In this document: piece by piece, positions 9,981 through 18,770 of the stretch
How positions within the stretch are numbered: position 1 is the stretch's first letter
Layout: each line of letters begins with the position of its first letter
Origin: a virus
Virus record (IMG/VR): IMGVR_UViG_3300030107_004854
Span: 1 to 27,663 of that record
DNA length: 27,663 nucleotides
Direction: 5' to 3' (one strand)
The notes under the pieces: generated by a model
What the model was told of the DNA's origin: nothing
Databases searched by the model: none
Seen by the model: only the letters and a program-made list of their open reading frames with translations
Made by a program: the position numbers and the translations under genes

Positions 9981-10019
9981 TGTAGTTTGCAATCGCCCCG
10001 TAGAGCGACTGCATCTACA
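9981..10019 (-). other. Strong RNA hairpin in short intergenic gap
   Basis: The gap between the stop at 10026 and the ATG at 9968 holds an inverted repeat. Arms at 9989-9996 and 10005-10012 pair over eight positions with one G-U, around an eight-base loop. An outer five-base pair set (9981-9985 with 10015-10019) extends it across a small internal loop. It is G+C-rich against a very A/T-rich background. No U-run follows on the transcribed strand, so it is not a standard terminator. It could be a processing site, an mRNA stabiliser, or a translation control for the 54-residue gene. Confidence 0.55.
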
Positions 10020-10025
10020 GTTTGA

Positions 10026-10856
10026 TTAATTATTTAATCTTTTTTCAATATTAGAGTAAACCTCCATTCCTTCATCAGTTTTAAACCAAGCGGCTAAAGC
10101 TGAGTAAGGATGTTCGTCAAACGGAACATTCATTAGCTTTCTATTATTAGAAGCCCAAGAAAAAGTTCTTTGATCTCCAGACAAACTTAATATTCCCATT
10201 TCTGTTGCTTTAATACCAAAGTTTCTAAGTTGAACATTTTCATCATCTGCTAACTCTAAGAATAATTGAGGATTTCTTTTAGCATATACTAACAAATCTC
10301 TTTTAAGTTCTTTAGAAGTCATCTTAGACACTCTAGAACCAACTTCAACACGCATAATTGCTTCAGCCATGTCTATATCCATATCTTTAGCAGCATTTAA
10401 AGCATCTATTTCTAATTCTATACTTTCAACTTCATCAATTGCTTTTTGTTGAGGTTGATCTTCAATATAAATACTTCCTTTGTTAGGGTGGTACAAAGAC
10501 AATAGTTTTTGTAAAACAGTTTTATTTTTAGGAACAAACAAAACTCCATTTCTAAAAATAATATGTGATAACCTTTGTTCTCCTTGCATTTCATCTACAA
10601 AACAAGTTTGTTGATTTTCGCAATATTTTAACTCTCTTTCATAACCTTTTTCTTCATCAAAATAATAAATATTAGCAGATCTTATCATTTTACTTAAAGG
10701 CCTTTTGTTTCTAACTAGGTAATATACTCTATCTTTTACTTCCCAATTATCAATGTTTTTATTTTTAGGTTCAACTCTTTTAGTTTTTTTTGTTTCAACA
10801 ACTGGTGTTTCAACAACAGGCACTTCTACCTCTTTAGTTTTTTGTTTTTTTGCCAT
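10026..10856 (-). CDS. Uncharacterised capsid-proximal protein
   Basis: A 276-residue protein I cannot assign a function. The N-terminal ~30 residues are Lys/Val/Pro/Glu-rich with a short internal repeat (VPVVETPVVETKK), probably disordered. Residues ~38-125 look mixed alpha/beta (VKDRVYYLVRNKRPLSKMI, FRNGVLFVPKNKTVLQKL). The C-terminal half is helical (ELEIDALNAAKDMDIDMAEA; SKELKRDLLVYAKRNPQLF) and ends FKTDEGMEVYSNIEKRLNN. It lies immediately downstream of the major capsid gene but beyond a strong terminator, so it is likely expressed at a lower level than the capsid. Similar proteins occur next to capsid genes in marine phage contigs, as I recall. A minor capsid, internal or head-completion role is inference only. 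Confidence 0.6.
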   Translation of the reverse strand: MAKKQKTKEVEVPVVETPVVETKKTKRVEPKNKNIDNWEVKDRVYYLVRNKRPLSKMIRSANIYYFDEEKGYERELKYCENQQTCFVDEMQGEQRLSHIIFRNGVLFVPKNKTVLQKLLSLYHPNKGSIYIEDQPQQKAIDEVESIELEIDALNAAKDMDIDMAEAIMRVEVGSRVSKMTSKELKRDLLVYAKRNPQLFLELADDENVQLRNFGIKATEMGILSLSGDQRTFSWASNNRKLMNVPFDEHPYSALAAWFKTDEGMEVYSNIEKRLNN

Positions 10857-10879
10857 AATATAATATATAATAAAATTAA

Positions 10880-10916
10880 TAAAAATAAAAGGCCGAGGCC
10901 GAAGCCCCGGTCTTTT
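10880..10916 (-). terminator. Rho-independent terminator after the major capsid gene
   Basis: On the transcribed strand the sequence AAAAGACCGGGGC, TTCG, GCCTCGGCCTTTT folds into a seven-pair G+C-rich stem capped by a UUCG tetraloop. One A-C mismatch and five more pairs lie below it, followed by a T-rich tract (TTTTATTTTTAT). It begins 13 bases after the capsid stop codon (10929). It should end most capsid transcripts, with read-through supplying the genes for the 276-residue protein and tail components. Confidence 0.88.
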
Positions 10917-10928
10917 AAAATATAGTGA

Positions 10929-12431
10929 TTAGTTAATTAAAAAGAAGTTATTAGCCCCTTGAGTAACTAAACATCTTTCAGATAAATAATGCATTTCCAT
11001 AGCATCTAAATCAGATGTTACAGCTCCAACAGAACCAGTAACCCAAGTCTTCATTTTTCTAGACTCAGTTTGCGAAGCTCTATATCGAACGTGTAAAAAT
11101 GGACGTTTCATATTTTTACCTAACATTTGGTCATAAACTGAAGAAACACCAGCTGGAACTAAAACGCCTCTAATGGCGTTAACAGTATCTCTATCGTTGA
11201 TAGCACCTCTTGTTCCAAAATCATTTAAGTACTTCCAGTCAGACTTGTAGAAGTCATAAGAACCTCTTCTGAAACCAGAGAAACCTAAGTTTAATGCCAT
11301 ATCTTCTGAGTTATCAAACACTCCGTAAGAAGTACCACCAGCTCCGTAAGAATTCATTGAAGCTAACATGTCATCTATTGCTAAAGCAGTTGCTCTATTA
11401 ACAAACATCATGTTTTCTTCGATAGCTCCATTTTTATCAAGTTCCGCTAACATAGCGTCAAACTCAGCTAAATCAGTAGCAGCGTTAACACCAGTTATAC
11501 CAGAAGTTTGATTACCTCTAGATTCTAAAGCAGCGAATAAACCTTCAGTACCGAAGTTATCAGTAGAAGTGTCACCTAAGAATGTATCAGCATCAGATTC
11601 ATCAGTATCACCCATGATACCCTCAATGCACATCATCTCGCAGTAATCTGCAAAACGCATTTTTGTTTCAGATTCAGCTTTAACATACCATAAATAACCA
11701 CCCGTTCCATCTTCATTAGCAACTTCAACCCAACCTATTTGAGCAGCATCAGATCCAGAGATCTCATACTTATCTTTAATAATAACTGGTTTATTGCTAA
11801 AAGTTTTATGAGTTGGTTTAATAGCACCTGATCTACCGGTGTCACCTTTTGCATACTCAGATCCTATAACTAATATAGTATGAGTAACATCGTTATCAGA
11901 ACCTTGAGCGAACCCAGCGTTTGCTAAAGTAGCTGTAGTATTTCCAGCGTCATAAGGAGTTACACTAATACCACCTGTTACAACACCACCTGAAGACGCT
12001 ACAGCAGTAACTAATAGTCTCGCAGTTGTATTTGAATCAGATAATAATAATACATCATTTACTCTAATACCGTGAGTAGTTTGAGCAGCGTTACCATCAA
12101 TGTCAGTTTCAACTTGTAATTGACCACCGTTGTTAGAACCAGAAGCTTGGTTGTCATCATGTAGTACAAATCCTTTGTACGCTAAATGTAATCTACCTTG
12201 CTCAGCCCAGATAACTTGATCTGATTGCATTGCTTCTTCAGCTCCGACTTGAGCTAAGAATCCAGAAATCGTACGGTTTCCAAAAGCCTGCGCTTCTTTT
12301 TCCATAAGTTCTGGTAGATATTGAGACGCCCAAGTACCATCAGTACCTCCGTCTGCAAAATCTATATAATTTGATTGTAGTATCTGCTGCACTGGAGCAG
12401 CAGTCATACCACTTGCACTTGTAATTGCCAT
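10929..12431 (-). CDS. Major capsid protein (HK97-fold, crAss-like type)
   Basis: A 500-residue protein forming the head shell. The N-terminus (MAITSASGMTAAPVQQILQS then DGTWASQYLPELMEKEAQAF) and the C-terminal block (SYDFYKSDWKYLNDFGTRG, KRPFLHVRYRASQT, KMKTWVTGSVG, HYLSERCL) match the pattern I recall for capsid proteins of crAss-like and related marine Bacteroidota phages. Its position fits: the order is terminase, portal, scaffold, capsid. An inserted, Thr/Gly/Ala-rich beta region at about residues 95-190 may be a surface-exposed domain. The leader is A/T-only (AAAACAAAATTAAAAA before ATG) with no Shine-Dalgarno. A strong terminator follows, consistent with separately boosted capsid expression. 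HK97 fold is inferred from family membership, not directly seen. Confidence 0.88.
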   Translation of the reverse strand: MAITSASGMTAAPVQQILQSNYIDFADGGTDGTWASQYLPELMEKEAQAFGNRTISGFLAQVGAEEAMQSDQVIWAEQGRLHLAYKGFVLHDDNQASGSNNGGQLQVETDIDGNAAQTTHGIRVNDVLLLSDSNTTARLLVTAVASSGGVVTGGISVTPYDAGNTTATLANAGFAQGSDNDVTHTILVIGSEYAKGDTGRSGAIKPTHKTFSNKPVIIKDKYEISGSDAAQIGWVEVANEDGTGGYLWYVKAESETKMRFADYCEMMCIEGIMGDTDESDADTFLGDTSTDNFGTEGLFAALESRGNQTSGITGVNAATDLAEFDAMLAELDKNGAIEENMMFVNRATALAIDDMLASMNSYGAGGTSYGVFDNSEDMALNLGFSGFRRGSYDFYKSDWKYLNDFGTRGAINDRDTVNAIRGVLVPAGVSSVYDQMLGKNMKRPFLHVRYRASQTESRKMKTWVTGSVGAVTSDLDAMEMHYLSERCLVTQGANNFFLIN

Positions 12432-12457
12432 TTTTTAATTTTGTTTTAAATTGTTAT

Positions 12458-13669
12458 TTATTTTCTATTTTTAATTTTAAACTTAAAACCAGAAGAATCA
12501 TCACCTAACACTTTAAACTTCATGCCACCAGCTTTAATTTCACCATGAGCTTGTCTTGGATCCATATTTACATTTTTGGCTTTTGCAACACTATCTTTCA
12601 TAGCATCGGCTTTTCCTTGTTCATAAAAGTGTTTTGCAACAGCATCTGCATTCATAGCTGTATATAGAGATTTATGATAACCTTTAGCGTCTGTTAAAGC
12701 AGAGTTTTTATCCAAAAACTTTTTGGTAAAATTGCTTATATCACTTTGGGTGTTTTTAACCTCTTCAGCGTTGTTTACATTGAACCTGTATTTTTTATCA
12801 CCGACATTGTATTCAAAACCTTTGAACTTGTCGTTAAAAACTTGATTAGTTTTTTGTGTAAAAATTTCAGAATTCTTTTTAACTGTTTTTTGAGTTACTT
12901 CTGACTCCTTGTTATATCTATTAAAGAAATCTACAGCTTTTTGTTGTTCAGGCGTTAGCTTTGAACCAGCTTTAATATCTTTATAGTATTTGGACTTTTG
13001 CCCGTCCAGATGGGCTCTAGCGCTGGCAACTTGCTCTTTTAGCGCTAACTTTTTTCTTCTTATATCTATTTCTTCATCAACTTCTTCGTCGTAAGAAAAA
13101 GAATCTTCCATAAGGAAGTTAATTTCTTCATTATTTAAATGAGGTTTTGTTTGCTTGTAATACTCATAAAGTAGATTTTGATCATCTAGCTTTGAATAAT
13201 CTTGATTAAGCTTTACATAGTCATTTAAATCACCACCAGTTTCCTCCATAAAGTCCATTAACTTTTGAATATTTTCTGGTATTGGTTTTCCAGTAGCTTC
13301 AGCTTCAGCTATAGCCTCTTCAACTTTTTCTTCTACTTCAGTAATCTCTTCTTCTGTAGACTCTTCAGTTATTTCTTCTAATACTGGAGCTTCTTGTGCT
13401 TCTGCTTCCGGCTGTACTTCTTCTTGTTCTTGTGTGGGCTCGGCGTCTTTAGACTCTGCAACCACTCCGCTGTCGTCAGCGTTATCTTTTTTAGTTTCAT
13501 TTTTTTCTTTTTTTGGTGTTGGGGGTTTACTTAAATCTACTTTCACAACACTGTCATCGTCTGCAGATTCAAATTTGCTTTTATCAACTTTTACCACGTT
13601 TTCGTCACCTGGATCTTGTTGGTTTTGTTTTGTAGTTTCCTCAACTACTTGTTCTTTGTTTTCTTCCAT
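12458..13669 (-). CDS. Capsid scaffolding protein (putative)
   Basis: A 403-residue, highly charged protein located between portal and major capsid genes, the usual place for a scaffold. Residues ~1-125 are strongly acidic and low in complexity (Glu-, Val-, Gln-rich, with two repeated VVKVDLSK/VVKVDKSK units). Residues ~125-340 are predicted helical with coiled-coil character (EEEVEEKVEEAIAEAEATG; RRKKLALKEQVASARAHLD). The C-terminus is basic (GFKFKIKNRK), suiting an electrostatic contact with capsid subunits. No catalytic motif is seen and no separate head protease was found. Evidence is positional and compositional, since scaffold sequences diverge rapidly. Confidence 0.65.
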   Translation of the reverse strand: MEENKEQVVEETTKQNQQDPGDENVVKVDKSKFESADDDSVVKVDLSKPPTPKKEKNETKKDNADDSGVVAESKDAEPTQEQEEVQPEAEAQEAPVLEEITEESTEEEITEVEEKVEEAIAEAEATGKPIPENIQKLMDFMEETGGDLNDYVKLNQDYSKLDDQNLLYEYYKQTKPHLNNEEINFLMEDSFSYDEEVDEEIDIRRKKLALKEQVASARAHLDGQKSKYYKDIKAGSKLTPEQQKAVDFFNRYNKESEVTQKTVKKNSEIFTQKTNQVFNDKFKGFEYNVGDKKYRFNVNNAEEVKNTQSDISNFTKKFLDKNSALTDAKGYHKSLYTAMNADAVAKHFYEQGKADAMKDSVAKAKNVNMDPRQAHGEIKAGGMKFKVLGDDSSGFKFKIKNRK

Positions 13670-13696
13670 AATATAATATAATAATAATTAATAAAT

Positions 13697-16117
13697 TTAT
13701 CTAGGGTCAAACACGCCTAAGTCAATTCCGCCTCCTAGTATATCATTACCTGAAGACTCAAAGTTTTTAGGTGGTTTTCCACTTTTTCTTTGTTCAATCA
13801 TTTCTGATTGTTGTGTAGCTTGTATCTTAGTTCTCTCGTCTTTACGATCTTCTTTTTCTTTTTCTCTACTTTTCATGCCCTCAACTTCAACACCTTTAAG
13901 CTGCATGTTGTATTGAAACTCTAGCGCCATTAACTCTTTTTTCATTTCAACCTCTTGTAACATTTTTTGAGACTCAATTTGAGCTTCCATTTGCATAAGT
14001 TCCGCTTTGCTAGCGTTTAAGGCTTGGTTTTTCTGAACATCAGCCTGTGCAGCTGCTTGAGCCGATTGCTGATTCAATTGTGCTTGCCTTTCCATGTTTT
14101 GCTGTTGCATGGCTTGGTCTCTGTCTTGTTTCTTTTTTCTACGTATTTTTAAAAGTTGATTAGCTAGTTTTATGTTACGTATTTCTCTTAAGTCAATAGC
14201 ATCTTCTAATTCTATTGTTTGTTGTTGTAAAGCCATTTGAATATTGTTTTCTAAAATAGCTTTTTCTTCTTCGTCAGGAGTTAATTCTAAAAATATACCA
14301 AAATCATATAAATGCAAATTAGCCATTTCTTCTAATGTAGCTACATTGTGAACACCTATAGCTTGTATAAAAGCATCTTTTGTTGGTGAATATTCTATAA
14401 TATCAGATATTCTAAGCGATAAACACTCTGCTGTTTCAGCCGTTAAATATAATCCAGATTGTAATATATGCCTTGTTGCTGTATTAGAGTTGGCCGCAGC
14501 TAACTTTTGTATTCCAACCAAAGCGTTTTTATCTGGCATACTACCATCTCTAGCCTCATTAAGCCCTGTTACATCACGTATCATTTGTAAGTAATAATTA
14601 TAATTACCTATAAGTGCTTGCATTTTGTTACCACCAGATCCAGATGTTATTTCTTGAATAGGTACTTTACCAGGATTCATGTCACCTTCTTGTGTAAAAG
14701 ATCTACCTATTACAGAACCAGTTTGAAAAAACATATTTAAAGCTTCTTGTGGATTATAGTTTGTACCATTACCTAAATCAACTTCAGCTAAACCATCAGC
14801 ATCCAAATAAACACCATCTGGAACCATACGTGCCATTACTTGTTGTAATTTTAAATGTGTAAGTTGTATCATGTCCGCAAAACCAGTTATACGTTTTACT
14901 AGCGAATCAATTTTACCATTATACATTCTTGGTGCTACAATAGCATAATTCATTTTAACTTTTGTATAATCGCTTTTTGGGCGCATCATGTTTTTAGCCA
15001 TTTCCCATTTAAGCAATCTATCAGTACCAAGCACAATAGCACCATCGTAAACACACTCTATAGATCTTAATAGTCTAGAATATCCACCCTCCATATCACT
15101 TGGTGGATTAAAAGAATCATCTTTAGGTATAATTTTATCAGCACCAGTAGCTACTTCTTTTATTTTGTAAACCTCGTTCATATAAGTTTTATAATTAAAA
15201 TATAAAACTTGAACCATATTATTATCTTCTTTGCCTTGAGACCATTTAGTGTTATGGTTGTTAGTATTATAAGATTTACTTTCAACTATTTCATCGAGAT
15301 CGCTTTCGGTTAAATGTGGAAATTGTTTTGCTAATTCATTTATAGGAATTCTTTTAACTTCACCCACATAATATATATCATCAAAATAAGGTGAGTCTGT
15401 GTAAGAATATACAAGATTTGCAGGGTCAACATAGTCTATTACAACACCCTCTGAAGTATTAAAAGAGTTTTTAACAGCACCAATACCTAAAACTGTTAAA
15501 TCATAATAAAACCGCTTTTTAATTAACTCGTATTTACTACCTTCAAATAAAACATTTAAAGCTTGTTCTTCAGCAAGCTCAGCAGCTTGTTTATAAGAAA
15601 TCTGCATGTGAAGTTCTAGTTCTTCATTTGTTTCAGGTAGTGTTTTTTGATTGCTTTTTCTAAGGTCTATACCAAGATTACTCATGGCAAACTCATTAAA
15701 CTGTTGCGATTGCATATCACTTATTATATTCTCCATGTATTTAGTACGTTTACTAACACCATGTGGGTCTTGAGAAAAAGCTTTTATATCATAAGTTCTT
15801 TCAGCTATACCATTTACAACTATATCTACAAACTTAGGTATTATTGGAACGGGTTTCCAGTCTAAATTTAAATAGGACAAATCACCATTTATAGATAACT
15901 CATCCTTATATTTTTGTATAGATTGTTCGCCTCTAGCGTATAGTCTTAAACTATGAAAATTATCATGATTAGATTTGTATCTATTTATACTTCTATCATC
16001 ATTAAACCATTCTGTTTCTATAGCCTTAGCTACTTTTAAACCATATTCATAACTCAACTTTTCAGCGTCACTAACGGTTTGACTTGGAAAATAACTTGTA
16101 ATGCCAGACTCTGCCAT
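13697..16117 (-). CDS. Portal protein
   Basis: An 806-residue protein directly downstream of the large terminase. Residues ~90-120 (LDWKPVPIIPKFVDIVVNGI) and the following blocks (YVDPANLVYSYTDSPYFDDI; RLLKWEMAKNMM; MARMVPDGVYLDADGLAEVD; RDVTGLNEARDGS) show the wing/stem pattern of large dodecameric portals of the crAss-like type. The last ~150 residues are Gln/Lys/Glu-rich helix (MQQQNMERQAQLNQQSAQAA), fitting a coiled barrel extending into the head. It would form the ring through which DNA enters and to which the neck attaches. The start at 16117 is five bases after the terminase stop, with an A/T leader. Length and neighbours make this one of the safest calls in the window. Confidence 0.87.
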   Translation of the reverse strand: MAESGITSYFPSQTVSDAEKLSYEYGLKVAKAIETEWFNDDRSINRYKSNHDNFHSLRLYARGEQSIQKYKDELSINGDLSYLNLDWKPVPIIPKFVDIVVNGIAERTYDIKAFSQDPHGVSKRTKYMENIISDMQSQQFNEFAMSNLGIDLRKSNQKTLPETNEELELHMQISYKQAAELAEEQALNVLFEGSKYELIKKRFYYDLTVLGIGAVKNSFNTSEGVVIDYVDPANLVYSYTDSPYFDDIYYVGEVKRIPINELAKQFPHLTESDLDEIVESKSYNTNNHNTKWSQGKEDNNMVQVLYFNYKTYMNEVYKIKEVATGADKIIPKDDSFNPPSDMEGGYSRLLRSIECVYDGAIVLGTDRLLKWEMAKNMMRPKSDYTKVKMNYAIVAPRMYNGKIDSLVKRITGFADMIQLTHLKLQQVMARMVPDGVYLDADGLAEVDLGNGTNYNPQEALNMFFQTGSVIGRSFTQEGDMNPGKVPIQEITSGSGGNKMQALIGNYNYYLQMIRDVTGLNEARDGSMPDKNALVGIQKLAAANSNTATRHILQSGLYLTAETAECLSLRISDIIEYSPTKDAFIQAIGVHNVATLEEMANLHLYDFGIFLELTPDEEEKAILENNIQMALQQQTIELEDAIDLREIRNIKLANQLLKIRRKKKQDRDQAMQQQNMERQAQLNQQSAQAAAQADVQKNQALNASKAELMQMEAQIESQKMLQEVEMKKELMALEFQYNMQLKGVEVEGMKSREKEKEDRKDERTKIQATQQSEMIEQRKSGKPPKNFESSGNDILGGGIDLGVFDPR

Positions 16118-16122
16118 ATTTA

Positions 16123-18339
16123 TTATTTGATTATTTGTGAATTAGTTCCAGTATTACTATACTTGGAAATATTTATATTTAGTTTACGTTTTTCTATTTT
16201 TGCGTTTGGAGCATACAAATGTCTATTATTTGCCATTATAGCTAAACCAGAACTTATAGTTGCATCAAACTTTGTTCTTTTGTTTATATCAAATTTACTC
16301 CAATCATTTAACAAATCGTTGAAGTATAAATCTCCAAATGTTCCATCTTGTCTTACACCAACGTGATCTTGTATATACATTTCTATTGCAGCAGCGTGAG
16401 CTTGTTTTATATCTTCACTTGAGTTTGGTATACCACCCACTTCTTTTTCTGCTACAGATAATTTGTTCCATACTTTATCTGGCCTATTCATAGAAAAACC
16501 TCTATAACCTCTTCTTCTTAAATAATATAAAAGACGAGGTTTGTTGTTCTCTGCGAGTATTGGCATACCATAAAATACTAACGCCATTAATACATCTTCA
16601 AAGAATATTTCAGCTGTAGGTGGTCTTGATAAGTATTCTAAAAAGAAGCTGTTCGCAGGAGCGTCCTCCATACTAAACCTGGTTAAGCCGTGTAATGCTC
16701 CTTTAGATCCTTCTCCATCTACAGTCCCTGATATATCATAAGAGTCACAACCAAATGCTCCCATGTGTTCATTACCAGGGTGTTTTATACCGTTTTTTAA
16801 CACCACTCTATTTTGTAGTTGTTGAGGTGGAACCCAACTAACTTTAAATCTACCTTTTGGATCTGGATAGAATATTACTTGTGAATCTTTTATACCATTA
16901 ACCCATTGAAAATTACCAGTTGTAATTCCTAAAGTTTTAGACATTTCTTCGTTATAATCTATCTGCTCGTATATTTTAACGAGATTAAAAATAGAATTTT
17001 TAGTCTCATCTCTAAACGCGTGTTCTTCAGTTCTTGGAAACTGGCGGTAAAACTCATTTAAAGCGTCTTGATCACCTTTTAAACCTTCTGCTTCGTTATT
17101 CCAATGGTCAACTACACCTACATCTATTAGTTCACCGTCTGGGGCAAACACATCTGTGTCAGGAGTAATGAACACTGGAATTCCGTGCTCATCAATAAAT
17201 CCCTCGTAGTTCCATTCCATTGGGATAAACAAAGAGTATAAACCAGATTTTGTTTGACCGTTTCTATTTCGTTTAGTGACATCTGATGCATTGTATAGTT
17301 TTTTGAAGTTACCTCCACCTTTGTCTAGGGCGTTGGAAGTTGAACCCATCATACACTTACCTATAATTCTACTACCTAATCTAAGACATGTTTTTGTAAC
17401 ACGCCAGTTGTTTAATATATTATCAGGTCTTTCCCATTTACCACTTTCATCATGTACTAATAACGCTAGTTTTTCACCATCATAACTATTATCGCCAGTA
17501 TTTTTCCAGTCAATAGTAGTATCTAAACCTTCTATTTCCTCCATACCGTCTGTAGCTGACATTTTCTTTCTTGTAAACTTACTAGCTGGTACTCTATATG
17601 CAAGTTCAGATTTCGGACGGTCCATACCGTCTTGTATAGGTTTAAAAAAGAAAGGATAATTTATACTTATTGGTACAACTTTATCTGTAAACATTTTTTT
17701 AGCATCAGCACCTGTTTTAGATAGTATACCATATCTACTATCACTCGATATAGTGGCTAAATTAACTGTTTCTGCAGATGACATGAACGAAAAACCTGAT
17801 CTTCTGTTCTTTAGGTAGCACATACCATAACATCTTTTATCTGCTTTACAAGCTTCCCAAAATATAAAAAACAATCTATTTGCCTCTCTAAAATCTGGGG
17901 CTCCAACATCAATTTTACTCCATTGTAAATACATATAGTGTGTCCCTACTATATATGTTGGTTTACCATTATTTGTAAACCAAAAACCTTCATCTCTACG
18001 TTTAAACTCCTCATCTATATAGTCGTACCACTGCTCTTTTTGATCTTCTGGATAATTACGCCAATCAAATATATTTTTAAGACGAGATAATTCTTTAGGT
18101 TGATCAAACTTAACCCACTTGTTTTTATTGTTGCTATACACACTCTTTGGAACTTTCGGTAGTGCAATGGCCAAGTTTTGTATTTCTATTATTTCACCTA
18201 TCTGTCCGGTTTTAGATATAACAACAACATCATGCTCTTTATTATATCCGTATTTCCACTTTTTACCTTTGTTAAGTCTACTTATAGTGGTTTTTTTTAT
18301 AGGTTCAATTATTTTAACCAACGTTTGCTCGTACTTCAT
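16123..18339 (-). CDS. terL: Terminase large subunit (packaging ATPase/nuclease)
   Basis: A 738-residue DNA-packaging motor. The ATPase half shows a deviant P-loop region (YLKNRRSGFSF, ~175-185), a Walker B with catalytic acid (LALLVHDESG, ~291-300) and a coupling motif (MGSTSNA, ~331-337). The nuclease half contains GAFGCDSYDISG (~528-538), with an Asp suited to metal binding, and later acidic candidates around 577-600. The N-terminal ~110 residues are an extension before the ATPase core. Its ATG overlaps the preceding SET-domain gene's TAA as TAATG, implying translational coupling. The portal follows after five bases. The P-loop lacks the usual GKS/T and reads R-R-S-G-F-S, a departure also tolerated in crAss-like terminases as I recall. 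Confidence 0.87.
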   Translation of the reverse strand: MKYEQTLVKIIEPIKKTTISRLNKGKKWKYGYNKEHDVVVISKTGQIGEIIEIQNLAIALPKVPKSVYSNNKNKWVKFDQPKELSRLKNIFDWRNYPEDQKEQWYDYIDEEFKRRDEGFWFTNNGKPTYIVGTHYMYLQWSKIDVGAPDFREANRLFFIFWEACKADKRCYGMCYLKNRRSGFSFMSSAETVNLATISSDSRYGILSKTGADAKKMFTDKVVPISINYPFFFKPIQDGMDRPKSELAYRVPASKFTRKKMSATDGMEEIEGLDTTIDWKNTGDNSYDGEKLALLVHDESGKWERPDNILNNWRVTKTCLRLGSRIIGKCMMGSTSNALDKGGGNFKKLYNASDVTKRNRNGQTKSGLYSLFIPMEWNYEGFIDEHGIPVFITPDTDVFAPDGELIDVGVVDHWNNEAEGLKGDQDALNEFYRQFPRTEEHAFRDETKNSIFNLVKIYEQIDYNEEMSKTLGITTGNFQWVNGIKDSQVIFYPDPKGRFKVSWVPPQQLQNRVVLKNGIKHPGNEHMGAFGCDSYDISGTVDGEGSKGALHGLTRFSMEDAPANSFFLEYLSRPPTAEIFFEDVLMALVFYGMPILAENNKPRLLYYLRRRGYRGFSMNRPDKVWNKLSVAEKEVGGIPNSSEDIKQAHAAAIEMYIQDHVGVRQDGTFGDLYFNDLLNDWSKFDINKRTKFDATISSGLAIMANNRHLYAPNAKIEKRKLNINISKYSNTGTNSQIIK

Positions 18340-18770
18340 TATAGTTGGTTTTTAGGATTTTGGTCTTTATTAAACAAGTTTTTTATTTTATCTATAGCTT
18401 CTTTAAAAGCAGGGTTTTTATCAGTATGATCTCTATAATCTATTAAAATTTCTTCATTACGAAGAATATCTTTTTCTGCTATAGCCACTAAATTATTATC
18501 TTTTTTATTATAAAATTTAGCATTTTTATCTTTAGAATGATTAACCCATCTTCCTAGCACCGTTCTATAATAATTATCAATAGTCACATCGCCTATAACC
18601 TCTCCTTTTTTTATATTTTTAGAGGCAAAAACTCCAATGTTATGTATATTAGACTTTTCTTTATGGTAATTAAAGTGTTCGACCTCTATAACGTTATCCA
18701 TGTTGATAAGTATCCACGCCTGTTCTTCTGTAAGCCCAATCTCATTAAGCCATTTTTTATAATCGCTCAT
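18339..18770 (-). CDS. SET-domain protein, putative protein-lysine methyltransferase
   Basis: A 143-residue protein with a compact SET core. Residues 45-60 read IGVFASKNIKKGEVIG, 77-86 NHSKDKNAKF, and 96-112 AIAEKDILRNEEILIDY. These correspond to the G-x-G-V-F-A...KGE strand, the NHS..PN SAM-binding motif and the GEEL..DY motif with its catalytic tyrosine (Tyr112). The first glycine of GxG and the glycine of GEE are both Asn here, so the copy is slightly degenerate. It starts within ATGA of the putative small terminase stop and overlaps terL by TAATG, so it is firmly inside the packaging operon. The substrate is unknown; a phage structural or packaging protein, or a host protein, are both possible. 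Confidence 0.78.
   Translation of the reverse strand: MSDYKKWLNEIGLTEEQAWILINMDNVIEVEHFNYHKEKSNIHNIGVFASKNIKKGEVIGDVTIDNYYRTVLGRWVNHSKDKNAKFYNKKDNNLVAIAEKDILRNEEILIDYRDHTDKNPAFKEAIDKIKNLFNKDQNPKNQL

Noticed and set aside
18119-18429. Plus-strand frames with strongly hydrophobic, Phe-rich products resembling membrane proteins.
   Set aside because: They are antisense to the terminase and SET genes; reverse complements of Lys-rich coding sequence yield Phe-rich false membrane proteins.
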